The notes: generated by a model from the letters alone, not told the origin. Positions 36,601 through 49,259 are shown, counted from the first letter of the stretch. The stretch: 64,000 nt of DNA from Cucumis sativus (GCF_000004075.3 NC_026657.2:4216001-4280000); one strand, 5' to 3'. Made by a program: numbers and translations.

Positions 36601-39600
36601 CAGAGATTGAATTAAGAACGATTATGGGATTCTCAGCTAAGGGGACTATGAAACTCAGAGGTTTAGTGAAGGATGGGGAAGTGATAATATTGATCGACAG
36701 TGGGGCCACTCATAATTTTATTCACCAAGGAGCAATTGTTGAAGGTATTGCTTTCGAGGCGACTATTGGGGATGGATCAGACTAAAAAGGAAGAGGGTTA
36801 TGCAAGAGGGTGAAAGTGAAGTTGCCTGAGTTGACTACCATTGCTGACTTTTTGGCAGTAGAGTTAGGAAAGGTGGATATCATTTTGGGAATGCAGTGGT
36901 TGTGCATCACAGGCTTTATGGGAATACATTGGCCAACCTTGACAATGTCGTTTAGGGTAGGAAACAAGCCAATTATATTGAGAGGGACCTATCACTAATC
37001 AAGGCAGAGTGCTCCCTTATCACTCAAACATGGGAAAAAGTGGAGGAAGAGCCAATTTAGGATGAAGAGAAAGTTGAAAAAGGGAAAACGAAGATCTTCC
37101 AATGATTAAGTTCCTCCTCCAGCAGTATGAGGATATTTTTGCCCTCCCACCTGGACTACAACCCAAGAGGGAAGTTGATCGTCGCATTTTAACTATACCA
37201 GGATAGGGACCTATTAATGTAAGGCCTTATAAATATGGACACCTCCTTTATTATATTTTGTATTAAGGTATTCCGTCCTTCATGAGGTGTTTTGTATTAG
37301 TTTTTTTTATGATATTCTGGAATATAGCACGAATGTAACAGAGCATGAGAAACAATTGGGAATGGTCTTTGCCATTCTAAGGGATAACCAACTGTTTGCA
37401 AACCAGAAGTGTGCCATAGCCCATTAGAGAATACAATACCTAGGTCAATGGATCTCTACCAAGGAGGTTGAGGCAGATGAAGATAAGATTTAAGTGATAA
37501 TGAATCGGCCACAACCAAAGGATGTTATAGAATTGTTTCCTTGGAAAAACTGGCTATTACAGAAGATTTGTAAGGAGTTATGGTGAGATTGCAGCACCAC
37601 TGACAAAGCTCTTACAGAAGAATGCGTTTAAATGGAATGATGAGGCAACGAAAGCTTTTGAGCAGTTAATAAACCCATGGTTTCCATTCCAGTTTTAGCA
37701 TTGTTGGATCGGTCGTTGCCATTTGTTATTGAGATTGACGCATTTGGGATAGGTTTGAGAGCAATTTTGCCACATAACAGACACCCCATTGCCTTCTTGA
37801 GCCAAAAGCTTTCACCCCCGGACCAAGCAACATCAGTCTATGAAAGGGAGCTAATGGTCATGGTCTTAGCAGTCAAAAAATGGAGACATTATGTATTAGG
37901 GAGGAGATTCACCATCATCTCAGATCAAGAGGCACTCAAGTTTCTATTAGAGCAAAGAGAGGTACAACCTCAATTCTAAAGATGGCTCCCTAAGTTGCTA
38001 GGCTACGACTTCGAAATTTTGTACCAGCCAGTAGAACAAGGGTGTTGATGCCCTATCAAGATTAGAACAAACCGAGGAGCAATCAACGGAGTTAACTGTA
38101 ACAACTACACCCGGGGTCATTGATATATAAGTAGTGTTGAAGGAAGTTGAAAAGGATTTGAACTACAAAAGATCGTTGAACCTGTCAAGAAGAATCTGGA
38201 GGAAAATACTAAGTATCAATGGTTAAATGGTAGGCTGCTTTATAAGAGGAGATTGGTGATTTCTAAACACTCATCATTGATACCAACACTATTACATACT
38301 TTCCATGACTTCATATTGGGAGGACACTCCGGGTTCTTAAAAACATACAAACGAATGATTGGGGAGTTCATTGGGAAGTGATGAAGACTGATATAAAGAA
38401 CTATGAGGAACAATGTGACATTTGCCAAAGAAACAATGTGACATTTGCCAAAGAAGCAAGACTTAATCAACGCTACCAGTAGGTCTATTGCAGCCAATTC
38501 CATTGCCAAAACTCATACTTGAAGACTGGTTTATGGACTTCATGTAGGGTCTACCTATGTCTAGGAATGTGAATGTAATCATGGTGGCGGTGGACAAGTT
38601 AAGTAAGTATGCTTACTTTGTGACCCTAAAGCACCCTTTCTCAGCAAGTGGCTGAAAACTTTATAGACAGAATGGTAAGAAAGCATGTGTTCCTAAATCT
38701 ATTATTACTGACCGAGACAAAATATTTTTAAGCAATTTTTGGAAGGAGCTATTTACCAATGTGGGCACTACTTTAAAAAGAAGCACAACCTTCCATTCTC
38801 AAACGGATGGCCAAACTGAGAGTCAACAGGTGCCTTGAAACATAAACATAACTAAGATGCTTTTGCAATGAACAACCCAACGAGTGGCACAATTTTATCC
38901 CATAGGCAGAATTATGGTACAATATCACATTGCATGCATCAACAAAAACCACTCCATTCCAACTAGTGTTCAGCAAACCACCACCCCCTTTGATTTCGAA
39001 TGGAGAAAAGAGATCACCAAATAATGTTGTAGAAAAGATGCTTAAAGAAAGAGACTTAGCCATCATTACTTTGAAAGAGAACCTTAAGATAACAAAATAA
39101 TCCTAACAAAAGGCTAAAAACAGAGACAGCACTCTATATTATTCATATTACTTTACCAAAATAAGAAGTCACAAGATCATTTCAGCAAGAAAATAACCAA
39201 GCAAAAATACAAGAATATATCCAGCACCTTAAAGAGGGCTAGAAAGCTCTTTTCTAAGCTCCAGCAGCTTTTTAGTCAAAATAAGCTCTCCCTACAACAA
39301 TCCTTTATAACATTCTGTTTATATCTCTCCTCTACCTGTGGCCCCACATGTCAAAAAAATTTCCCCAATAATTTCTCAACCATTTATTTGCGGGCTATTG
39401 ACCTTTCTGCCCCTCCTTTTATATTTATGAATGATTGGCGGCCTAACAGATTCTTATTGTTTTTAAGAGTGAAATCCTAACACAGTCCTCGAGTTTGTCT
39501 CCCGCTAATTATTCCCACTCCTCAAACGCCCAGAGATTATGTGAGAAATATACCATTTTATAGCATCTCCAATACTTGCAAGTAGGTTCTAAATTTAAGA

Positions 39601-40096
39601 TGAAAAGAACTCAAAATTAGCTGTACATTTCGAACAAACTACAATAATTTTCCAAAATGACAAATTTTCTTACTTAGAAATGGGAAGAACGTCAGTCAAC
39701 AACATTCCCTCACCAAGCTTAAACCTAATCGCATAGAAATGCCCTATTTCAAAATTGCAATAACCATTCAGCTGAAACACAAAATAAACCCTACAAAATC
39801 CATCGAGATTTCGGCAAATGCAAACAGAGAAAAGCAATCGATAATCCGCAACAAAAATTTGATGGACGAGCGACTAGAAAGCGAAGGAAAAAGCAGAAAA
39901 GTGAGAGCGTACTAGAACTGGTGGAAATGCCGAGGGAGGCGAATGGAATTTGACGCTTGGAAGTTGAGGAAGATCGCCACAAGGTGGTTCCGGCCACCGA
40001 TACACAACCAACGCCGACGGCCAAGGGAGACTTGGAACGCAGTGCAGTGACGTCGAACGCCGGCATGTGAAAGGTCCTAGCCGCACACCAAGCCAT
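33623..40096 (-). CDS. RidA/YjgF-type 2-iminobutanoate/2-iminopropanoate deaminase, copy 2 (plastid type)
   Basis: There are six coding exons on the minus strand: 39913-40096, 35355-35470, 35118-35162, 34969-35042, 34260-34309 and 33623-33717. All junctions are GT-AG, and the joined frame is 188 codons (187 aa). The start gives MAWCAARTF and a Ser-rich transit peptide ending about [11 protein letters not shown]. It is close in length and pattern to the Arabidopsis plastid RidA as I remember it. Landmarks are [59 protein letters not shown], the Arg in PAPARST and the Glu in KVEIECIA. By family knowledge it destroys enamine/imine intermediates from threonine dehydratase and other PLP enzymes. 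Exons 3, 4 and 5 have exactly the lengths found in copy 1. Intron 1 is 4442 bp because of a retroelement in antisense. Of the two copies this is the more canonical. Confidence 0.92.
35750..36122 (+). repeat. Candidate left LTR of the intronic Ty3/gypsy element
   Basis: Blocks shared with 39092-39455 in the same order include aataatcccaacaaaa (aataatcctaacaaaa on the right), aaacagagacag, gtggccccac and ccttttatattgatgaat (ccttttatatttatgaat on the right). The two copies are clearly diverged. The exact ends (TG...CA) and target duplication were not resolved. Confidence 0.5.
39092..39455 (+). repeat. Candidate right LTR of the intronic Ty3/gypsy element
   Basis: It is the diverged direct repeat of 35750-36122 (see that entry). 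The integrase frame breaks shortly before it, so the pol 3' end is missing. It ends near gcggcctaaca. Confidence 0.5.
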
Positions 40097-40194
40097 CGCT
40101 CTTCTCCCTGATCGTCTGGGTGTAGCTGTCCTCACTCTTCGCACTCAGCCGCTCACTAACTAGTGTTTGGTAATACCGTTTTGCTAAACCATAA

Positions 40195-40207
40195 AAATAT
40201 ATATAGA
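40195..40207 (-). promoter_or_regulatory. Candidate TATA box of RidA copy 2
   Basis: Read on the minus strand, the sequence is ctatatatattttt, about 100 bp upstream of the ATG at 40096. The spacing leaves a leader of roughly 70 nt. Confidence 0.45.
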
Positions 40208-41593
40208 TGTTCACCCATACCCTATCGCCAACATTTTTTTTTAATACAATAAGGCTAAGGTAGGAAAGTTCATTTAACCCATATAATCATAAATTATTAA
40301 TTACCCATGCTAAGTACTAATTTTGAATAGGTTTGAATTGTGTTGCTCTCAAATTCGGGCCGGAAGGATGTATCATTCTACTTTGATTCTTGTCTTGAAT
40401 GTTCTTAACGTCGAATAAAAAATTCAAGACATTCCAACAAACAAATTAGTGAATTTTCGATATCGAAAATGGAAGATGAAGTAAGAAGATTTTCTCGTGA
40501 CCACATCTTTGTCCGGTCTCGTATGTGTGTGTTATATTCATAGTATAATTTTTAAAAATAGAAAAAACAATCTTTGTAAGAGTTCCATCTTTTTTGGTGG
40601 GAGAATCTTTGCTTAGATTTCTGTGAAGAATCTTAGGAAGATGGAGAACGAAATGGGTAATGGAGTTGTGATGGAAAAGTCATCTCTAAGTTCTAAATTT
40701 GAATTATAGACATCTTGATCACGAACACGGGTAAGTTAGATTTTACCCCTGAAAGGTTCAATTGTTTTTCTTTATTTTAATATTACTCTTATTTTTTCAA
40801 AAGTTAAAATAGCAACTCTAACCTTACATAAATATTTTTAAATAACATTTAAATATGAAATCAAAATAAAAACAAATTGAAATGAGAATGTTAGTTTTTA
40901 TGTTATTTACTAATTAAAGGTTGTTTGTCATGGAAATTAATTTTTTTATAAAAAAAAAACTAAACTAAATGAGAATGTTATTTGTTGTAGGTTGCATAAA
41001 GCAAGGTCTAAATCTAAGTCCAACATAGAACAAAAAAGCTTATATTGAGGTCTAATGAGTTGATAATTTGGTAATTGTAATGGATGACCATTTGAAAAAT
41101 AATAATTGAGGATATAACAACATTTTAAAAAAACTGCAAATATAGCAAAACTATCGCTCATAGACTTCTATCACTTATAAACTCATATGATCTATTGGTG
41201 ATAGACCAATTTTTATAACATGATCCATCAGTGATAAACTATATCATTGATAGAATTTGACAAATTTTGCTATATTTGCAATTTTTTAAAATGTTACTAT
41301 ATACTTAATTATTTTGAATTTAATTGCTAAATTTGCAATTATCCCAAGAAATTTCTCAGATAAAAGGCCTAAGTTATTAAGTTAATCGCGTTAATGTCAT
41401 ATTTGATAGCTTTTATAAGTGATTTTATGCAAAAACAAATAGAGCATGTGTCATGGACATTATTTGTAAAATAATCCAAAATATGTAAACAAGAGTCAAA
41501 ATCTGGGCTATTTCTATTTTTATTTCACTCACAGACAATTGTTAAAAACGTGTCTAAGACAGAATTGCAAGTATATCAATAGATGAATGTATA
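40208..41593. other. Spacer upstream of RidA copy 2
   Basis: No gene is seen. The first few hundred bases are presumably promoter. A family 1 element occupies 41095-41345. Confidence 0.45.
41095..41345. repeat. MITE-like family 1 element (full-length subgroup)
   Basis: It begins aataattgaggatataacaac, continues ctgcaaatatagcaaaa, and has several tatcactN and gtgatag words in the core. It ends ttgctatatttgcaatttt...ctatatacttaattattttg. The copy at 61330-61585 matches it nearly base for base over long parts, including atagaatttgacaaatttt. Confidence 0.65.
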
Positions 41594-42465
41594 CTCTACA
41601 AGAAAACGGAGCTATTTCGACACACAAAAAGGCATCAAGATAGATAAGGTTGGGAAACAGAGTTTATCCCAACGTTGTAAACTTGGTGTCGACAATAGCC
41701 CTCTTTTCCGACATAGTGTTCAAGACGTTAGGACAGCATAATACTTCTCTGATGCCATGCACGTACACGTTAGGGAAACATTTCGTTTAAATAATAATAT
41801 ATATTTTTCCTGACGTCATTAGAGTAAACATCAGGGATGCCCCATCTACAACCGACGTGGAAGTGTTTGGCATCGGAGAAAAATGGAAATTATTATTTAA
41901 ATTTTTTGTTTCCTCAACATGTATTTGCATGGCGTCGAGATGGGTCAGACAATAGGTTACATTTACATACACGTTGACCACGTTAGGAAAAATCGTAAGG
42001 TTTGAATAAGTTTTTTTAAAAAATCCTAACGCCATAAGTGAAATGTCGATGATGAGTCCAAGTAATCCCAACGTTTTCATTATAATGTCGGGATTATGGG
42101 ATGAGCCCAATGGCGTCAAGAATGGACGCCTATACTAACGCCTCGTCAAGCCAATGTCCTTCTATGTCATGTTGGGTGTTCCCTATTGTCGACATAGAAG
42201 TTGACGTCGGCAATACCATATTGCGACATATTGATCGGACATCGAACATGACTTTTTCCCGATTTTTTGTACCAGTCAGCGAAGCTTGCGTTAGGCAAAA
42301 GGTATTGCCGACGTTGTCTCGTTTTCGTGTCAGTTTTGTCTCCCCCGACGCAATACTGACACTCTCCCCAACATGGTTTTCTGTGTTGGGAGAGACATTT
42401 TCGACACGTTTTGTGATTTTGACCGACATATGTATGCATCAGGATAACCACTACTTCTTGTAGTG
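41594..42465. mobile_element. Short CACTA (En/Spm-type) non-autonomous element
   Basis: The left end reads ctctacaagaaaa and the right end is ttcttgtagtg, an inverted repeat matching the canonical CACTACAAGAAA terminus of plant CACTA elements with one change on the left. The 872-bp interior is richer in G+C than the flanks and carries many gacgt, ccgacat and acgttagg words in both orientations, as subterminal repeats do. No transposase is present. Overlapping open frames on both strands (42101-42524) reflect the lower AT content and are not genes. The 3-bp flanks (ata, gta) are not an exact duplication. Confidence 0.7.
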
Positions 42466-43654
42466 GTAGAATAGTTAGGAATAATTAGAAATGTGCCCAT
42501 GTTGCGATTGAGATACAATTGCAATCTACAAAAACAAAAAAGTTTTCAATTTTTTCGGGATTGTAGATTCTTTTCTAACTTGACCGAAATCAGATAAAAT
42601 ATTCACTATTTTCGTCTCGCACTTATTAGGAAAGATCTACAACGTATTTTTATGTAACCCTAGCCCTTGGAAAAAGGTGTCGATTTCATTCCAAAGGTAT
42701 ATAAAATCGATGGAATTGCAGAATGAATCAAGCTGAAGCCAAACCTCCTAAAATTTAGTAATTTTTGTATATTTACATTTGTTTGTTAGAATGCTCTAAG
42801 AAGTTGTTGTCGTTGTTTCTGTTTCTCTTTCATCTCATAAATTTCCTTCAAGTGCTTATTCTGAAGTGCTATTGTTCATCTCAAAAGAGTGGTCTTGGCT
42901 AGATTGAAAGGCAAGTTGAAGAGTTTTCTTGTGTTTTTTTTTTTTGTTCTTATGTTCTTGTTACCTTTCACTTATAGCAGTTTAGTTTTAGATTTTAGCT
43001 ACTGTTTTTCATTCCTTTACATTGAAACATGTTTTTCAATTCTTTTATATCCATTAGCTTTGAGTTCTTCAAATCCTTAATTACTTGTGTACTCTAATTT
43101 TCATTATAAGCCAAGATCCTTTTAGAGATTAGAACATTTGGATAGTCTAAAGATGGATTGAAAGCTCCCTATGTGTCTCATTTACTTTTTCTCAACACTT
43201 CATTTATGTTTTCCTTTTTCTTTTTTAACTAACACTTAGAGTCTAAATCAACCTAACTTAATACATTAACCGAATCCTAGTAGAAGCGATGGATTATTCT
43301 TGTGCATTCAATTATACATTTGAAATAAACAATAAAATACAGAAAAAACATAGATATTTTATATTACTTTCTAGAATTGACAGTGTTATCTTCTACTTCA
43401 ACCTGAGTAAAATATTTTAGAAAGGAAATTAAAGTTAAACAATCTATTAGAATTGAGTTCCTTATAAATGGGTCTCGACCTTTTACAACAGAAAAAATAC
43501 CCATCAGTAATGTGATATCTTAATATTGACTAAAAAACAAAACAAAAATTGAGACCTTAATCATCACCATACACTACAGGTATGTTCTAGTTTTCACCCA
43601 AAAATTTATAAGCAAATTATTGAAACATTTCTACGAAAAAAGTTATTGTAAGTG

Positions 43655-43800
43655 ACAAATTGGTGACTATGTCAATATTTTATCGTTATGTATGAGCATA
43701 TTGATAGACATTAATAAGAGTCTATCACTAGTAAAATAAAATAAAAAATTGTTATATTTTGTAAATATTTTAGTTCATTTTGCAATTTGATCCTTTAAAA
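43655..43800. repeat. MITE-like family 1 element (degenerate)
   Basis: It contains gcatattgatagacattaat, gagtctatcactagt and the closing aaattgttatattttgtaaa. Its left end is poorly preserved. Confidence 0.4.
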
Positions 43801-44824
43801 TTACCACAAATATTATATAACTTTAAACAATAATAAGGTTTTTAAAAACAAACGTGTCCAATGATCAAGATAAGAGGGATCTTTTATCATTTCTTTTCTA
43901 TTTAGACTTCATTATTCTTTTAAGAAATAAACCATTTTTTTTAGCCTTGAACTACAATTTAGATCTTAATTTTTAATAATAATATTTAGTAGTATTTTCA
44001 ACATGAAAAGTTGGAGCAAATAGCATATATAACTTACAAAATAAACTAAAAATAAAGCGCCCCCATAAATTTACTAGCAAAAATAGGAAAGGTTGACTAA
44101 CTAGTAATTTTTTTCAAAATGTCAAATCTGTCATCCAATAGCTAATGACTATTCTTGATATACTATTACAACTACATTTTTCAATTTGAAAGTTATTGTC
44201 GATAGCATCTATCAATGATAGCAACTTATAATAGTTAACAATTACTATCACTGGTTTCTACAATCAATAATAACTTTCAATTAAGAAAAAAACGAAAAGA
44301 AACACTCATACCAGTAACAAATAGAAAGTTACCACTTATAGGAGTTAACAGTCATAACAACTGATAATAACAATTAGTGATAGCTCTGACCATAAACAAA
44401 AACAAAAATGGAGAGGAAGTTACTTTTGATAAAATAAATAATAGAGAAAACTCAATCATTATAAGCACATAATTGGACGGTTATAAATAAAGGCTAAATC
44501 CAACTTTGCTTTAGTTTTAATGATTGTATGAAAAAATGGAACATCTATACCTTTCTGGGTTACAAATAAGATTTCATTTTTTTATTTATTTATTTCAAGT
44601 CCGAAAATGAAATCCGTGTTAAAAACGCGTTTAAAAAGTGCTTTTCAAAATGTTAAAAGGAAAATAAAATGATATATATATATATATATTTAAAAGATAA
44701 AGAAACTCACACGGTTTGGCGTGAAAGATAAATGAAGTTCCACGTGGCAAGTGGACAGTGATCTCTATTTATTTATATATACATTATAAAATTGAATGAA
44801 AAAATTAAAAAAAATAAAGAAAAA

Positions 44825-45000
44825 TAGTAAAAAATAATAAATTTGACAAAATATTTACCGCATATACCAAAAATTTTGCATTCTATCAATAATAGATACG
44901 AACTTCTATCAGTGGTCTTGATAGACAATAATAGAAGTCATTAATAGAATGCAAAAGAAAATTATAGCTTGTACATTTATTTTGCTATTTTTAAAAATGT
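44825..45000. repeat. MITE-like family 1 element
   Basis: It starts acaaaatatttaccgcatat. The core holds ctatcaataatagatacg, ctatcagtggtcttgatag and related words, and it ends attatagcttgtacatttat. Confidence 0.5.
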
Positions 45001-48000
45001 CTAAAGAATAAACGTAAGAAAACAAGAGAAATATAATCAAGGTAAAAACAAATATATCACACATACTATGCGTATTGTGGTATATCTACCGATGATTTGT
45101 ACAACCTCTATTTATAAGGTTGCGAGAATAATAGTTACAAAACCAAACATAAAAATATGACAAAAAAATTTATGCAAACGGATGAAAAGTTTAGTGAATA
45201 AATTTGTAATTCAGAGAGGTCATGGACATCTAATAATATTCAAACTCTAATTTAGAATATTCATACTAATATATACTAGTAATTTTTTTATATTTAAAAA
45301 ATTCAGTAAATCGGTTTCTTCAACTTTTCTCAAAGTATGACTTAGTTTTTAAAAATAATTGATTGATACGATATTTTTAAGACTTTTATACTAAAATATA
45401 AAAATTATTCTTAAACTTTAAATTTTATGTAAAAATGGGTTGGAAGTTTTAAAAGTTTAAAAAAGATTCTTCATTTTCAAGATAAGTTCAAAGATACTTT
45501 TGTCGTTAGTTTTAAATATAAATCAACAAAATTTTGTTTAAAAATACCCATAAACGGTTTAAAAGTTTCAAAACTAAGTTTAAAAATGAACATAAACCGT
45601 TAATTAAAAAATGCATAAAAGAAAGAAGAGGCTGAACAAAAAGTAAATTAAAGTTGTAAATGGTACAAAGTATACCAAAGATGACTTACAATTTTTCTTT
45701 TATAACATTTTCTCTATATGCTTAGACAAAAATGTGCAAAAGAAAACACACAAAAGAACTAAAAGATAAACAAAAACAAAAGAAAGAAGAGGAGGAACAA
45801 ATGGGTTGACAAACAAATACAAATCAAAATAAAAGAAATTCAATAGTGAACTGCATAGAAAAAAAAGATTAGGATGATCTCTTTATATAAAAACTTGTTT
45901 AACGATCCTATCAACTAGAGAGAGTATTCTATGAAAATATAGTATCATTCAAAAAAAAAAGAGGGAATTTTGCACTAATTGCATAATAAAAATATGTTTA
46001 AAAATTAAGACCAAAATAGAAAAGTAAAAATTATTCCTACTTACCCTCTTTTAATATAGTATAGGACATATATATTACTATATTTTTTAAAAAAATATTT
46101 ATATATTAGTATTTTTATTATAAATTTTGAAAGCAAATTCATAGAAACATTAATATAATTTATTATTTAACAAATTGTGATTTTAAAAAAGAAATTTAAG
46201 TTAGATACAAAAACTAAAATCTAACATTTGAAAGCTCCATTGGTATTCGTGTAATTCACTGTTTTAGGGATTCTTTTACTCCTTTTCTGGTTTTGGGCTG
46301 TGGGTTGATTCTGTTCTTTCATTACAATAAAAAGGTTGAAGGAGAGAATATAAAAGGAAAGAAGAGAGGGTTGCTTGATAGAGTATGGGAAGGCCATTTA
46401 AAACTATATCTTAAATATTGGAGATTAAAATGTTTATTTTGAAATTTTTAAAGATCAAATAAATATCAATACGTGGATATTGGAGATGTAAAGTACAATT
46501 TGTTGAAGTATTTTAAATAAAAAGGGTTTAAATATGATATTGTATTTATTTTTCTAAAAAAATATATGAAAGGTGGAAGAATGAGACGTGGAAAATGAGG
46601 AATAAAAAAGAAAAATCCATAAAAAAAGAAGTGATAAGAATTACATGTGTGTCGCTGTCCCATTGGCGCTCTCGAGTAGGTATGACATAAATTTAATATG
46701 CATTATTCAAATAAAACTTATTAATTCTATAATATATATTTCTATATAATGATACCATAACTTGTATTTTATTTTTAGTTGCATTTTACATTATTTAATT
46801 TGGGTCAAATTTATTATCATACTTTTAAAAACTATTCATACTATTATTTTGAAACCATTAACAACTTTCTTTTTATATACAATTTTTTTTTTTTTTTTGC
46901 AAAACGACTACTTAAATATAATAAAATAAATCAAAACATTTAATAATCTAGATGAATTCATGTTTAGGACGTTTACCTTTATTTTTAGTCTTGTTACTAT
47001 ATGGTAATTTTGTACTTGTTTCATTAAACTAAGTGAAGAGTTTTGTTTAAACCAACGGTTTTCTTGAAACAACCAAAAACATATGAGAAAATAAACTAAA
47101 ACTTAACAAAAAAATTGAAACCAACCGAAACTTTATTGAAGATTTAAACTAGCTAAAAACGTGAACAAATATGTTTTAGAATTTCTTATTGAAGATGTAT
47201 AGCAATTGGTTAAAAAAAACACTTTAATTATTGGCGGGAAGAATGTTGAAATTGTGATGAAGGGTTGATGAAAATTCTAAGAAAACTAGAGACATTTACG
47301 AGGTGGAGCACGGATGAAAATGTCTTTTTTCTTTCTTTTGTCCCTTATTCCTACCTTTGTGTTAATCTTCATCCATACAAAATTTTATAGTTTCGTAGGA
47401 ATCAAGTTAAGGATTTATTATAGAGAATTCACAGTTCTACGGGAGAAAAATTCACAAATGTAGGACCTAGTTTATTATACTTTGATACTTAAGTTAGTAC
47501 AAAAAATGTTTAGCTCACACAGTACAAAAAACATAAACTTAGATATTTCTCTTGAAGATTGCTTAATCTCGTTTGGAATGGTTAAATGAGACTAGCTATT
47601 TATAGGTCTTGACACATACCTCAAGTAACATGTAATGGGGATGATGTCTGTGACTTTTTTGACACTCAGGGTGTCAATTAGGGTCCAACTCAATTATTTC
47701 AAAATTGGTATATATTTACTAGTTCGGCTAATCGATCCAAACATCGATGCATCAATATTTTTCTTTTGAAACACAATGGTCTCGTATGGCTTCTCTCAAA
47801 CTCCTTATAACCTGGACCCTCAACATATTCTATCATATGCGTGTTTCATGCCATTATCAAAAGTCGTGTCAAACATGATTCAACCCATGACTTATATTGT
47901 ACCATTCTCATTTTAAACACAACCTTATATTGAACTAATTTTGCTAAAAGTATTTCAACGTAAAACCAGAACATTATGTCTTTTTTTCAAAGAACAATAA

Positions 48001-48169
48001 TTACTCTGTATTTTCTCCAACAATTTTTTTTAAAAAAAAATCATGTCAATTATGATAGAAATATTAGTTAGGAATATTTTTAGTTTTCAAAGGATTAAAA
48101 TAAAAGTAAGAAAAGAAAAAAAAAACATTTAAAAAATTGTGTTTCTTTCTGATTTGAATAAAAAAATAA

Positions 48170-48370
48170 ATGTTTTAAAATATAACAAAATAAGTCGAAT
48201 TATTTACGAGTATAATAAGATTAATTCATTATCGATCAAACATAGATAGTGATGGATACTGGTACACATCATCCATTAGTGTTTATATTTAAAACAATCT
48301 ATGGTAGATGAATAATGACATTTACTATATTTGTAAATATTTTTAACAATTTTGTTATTTAAAATAATTA
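48170..48370. repeat. MITE-like family 1 element
   Basis: It starts ttttaaaatataacaaaata. The core includes gatcaaacatagatagtgat and related words, and it ends tactatatttgtaaatattt followed by aacaattttgttatttaaaa. Confidence 0.5.
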
Positions 48371-48594
48371 TTTCAAAAAAACCTATTTTTTTGAAAAAAA
48401 AATGTTTAAATTATATTTCTACTCTTGACTTTTCTATTTCGTTCCATATACTATTTAATGCTTTACTAAATTTACCATGTGATTCCATCCTCTCGTATTC
48501 TTGTTCGTCTACTTGATTTTTCTTCTAAATAGGTTGGGTAGATCTGGAGAAGTATACCACTTCATTTCATCAAATTTTGAGTTGTCTCTGAATA

Positions 48595-48765
48595 TGACAT
48601 AATGACCTAAATAAAAATTTAATCAATAATAAACATTGGTAGACACTGATAGACTTCTATCAACGATGTCTATCAATAACATACATAAACACTCATAAAT
48701 TTGATAAATTTTAAAATTTTGCTATATTTATAAATATTTTCAACAGATTCGTTATTTTAAACAAT
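48595..48765. repeat. MITE-like family 1 element
   Basis: It contains ggtagacactgatagacttc and tctatcaacgatgtctatca, and ends aattttgctatatttataaa. It lies directly beside the long AT microsatellite. Confidence 0.5.
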
Positions 48766-48775
48766 TTTCTTAAAA

Positions 48776-48778
<3 letters not shown>

Positions 48779-48826
<48 letters not shown>
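48779..48826. repeat. (AT)n microsatellite, about 24 units
   Basis: An uninterrupted AT dinucleotide tract of about 48 bp, likely to be polymorphic. Confidence 0.95.
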
Positions 48827-48829
<3 letters not shown>

Positions 48830-49250
48830 CTAAAAAAAGAAAGGTCCACCGTATATCTATCTTAAACTATTTATGTCATTACAATAAAACTCTTGTCAAC
48901 GCGTTGTTACACATAATCAAAGTCCCATTATCTATCATTATCTATTAGTTAAATAATTAACTACAAATCAATTAAAATATAAGAAAATTTCCTTTCTAAT
49001 ATATGATTTTGCCAAATTAGAGAGAACATGGATAGGGTATTTAATTTTGAATGAAGAAAATACAAGACTTAAGATAAGTAAACAATGCAAATAATATTCT
49101 GATACATCAAATATTGCAATACTTCTAATTAATTGAGTTGTAGATTAAAAAAGAGTTTAGAATTATGGAAATGTTATTGATTCATTTTTATTTATTTGGG
49201 AGAGGGAGTTTGGTGATGGCTTTCAAGAATGGGGACTCTTATTTATGGGT

Positions 49251-49259
49251 TTATATATA
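49251..49259 (+). promoter_or_regulatory. Candidate TATA box of the CDPK gene
   Basis: The sequence ttatatatag lies 450 bp before the start codon, followed by a CT-rich leader. The leader also contains a four-codon upstream reading frame (ATG at 49380, stop ending 49394), which could reduce translation of the main frame. Confidence 0.45.

Larger units (their letters stand above)
35750..39455 (+). mobile_element. Decayed Ty3/gypsy LTR retrotransposon in RidA copy 2 intron 1
   Basis: The element reads on the plus strand, opposite to the host gene. Recognisable parts in order are the aspartic protease motif [11 protein letters not shown] (36690-36728); the protease end ILGMQWL (about 36885); the start of reverse transcriptase ([12 protein letters not shown], about 37113); the connection YYRRF (37555); RNase H (37677-37980); and integrase ([30 protein letters not shown], 38320-38830). 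Stops and frameshifts break every part. The central reverse transcriptase is deleted after VRPYKYG, and the catalytic block appears only as FFYDIL. Gag is unrecognisable. It is flanked by candidate LTRs. It is inactive, and its RNase H part alone keeps a 100-codon open frame. Confidence 0.85.
42466..49250. other. Gene-poor stretch upstream of the CDPK gene
   Basis: No supported gene is seen. Contents that I can name: family 1 elements at 43655-43800, 44825-45000, 48170-48370 and 48595-48765, and AT microsatellites at 44672-44689 and 48779-48826. Frames at 42889-43080 and 46466-46663 are hydrophobic low-complexity strings. Around 47390-47640 the layout hints at an old LTR, but no partner was found. 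Confidence 0.5.

Noticed and set aside
42101..42524. Overlapping open frames of 64-120 codons on both strands
   Set aside because: They lie inside the CACTA-type element where AT content drops, so stops are rarer. The translations show no family resemblance.
47390..47640. Possible solo LTR (agctatttataggtcttgaca region)
   Set aside because: The layout is suggestive, but no TG...CA ends, partner copy or target duplication could be found.
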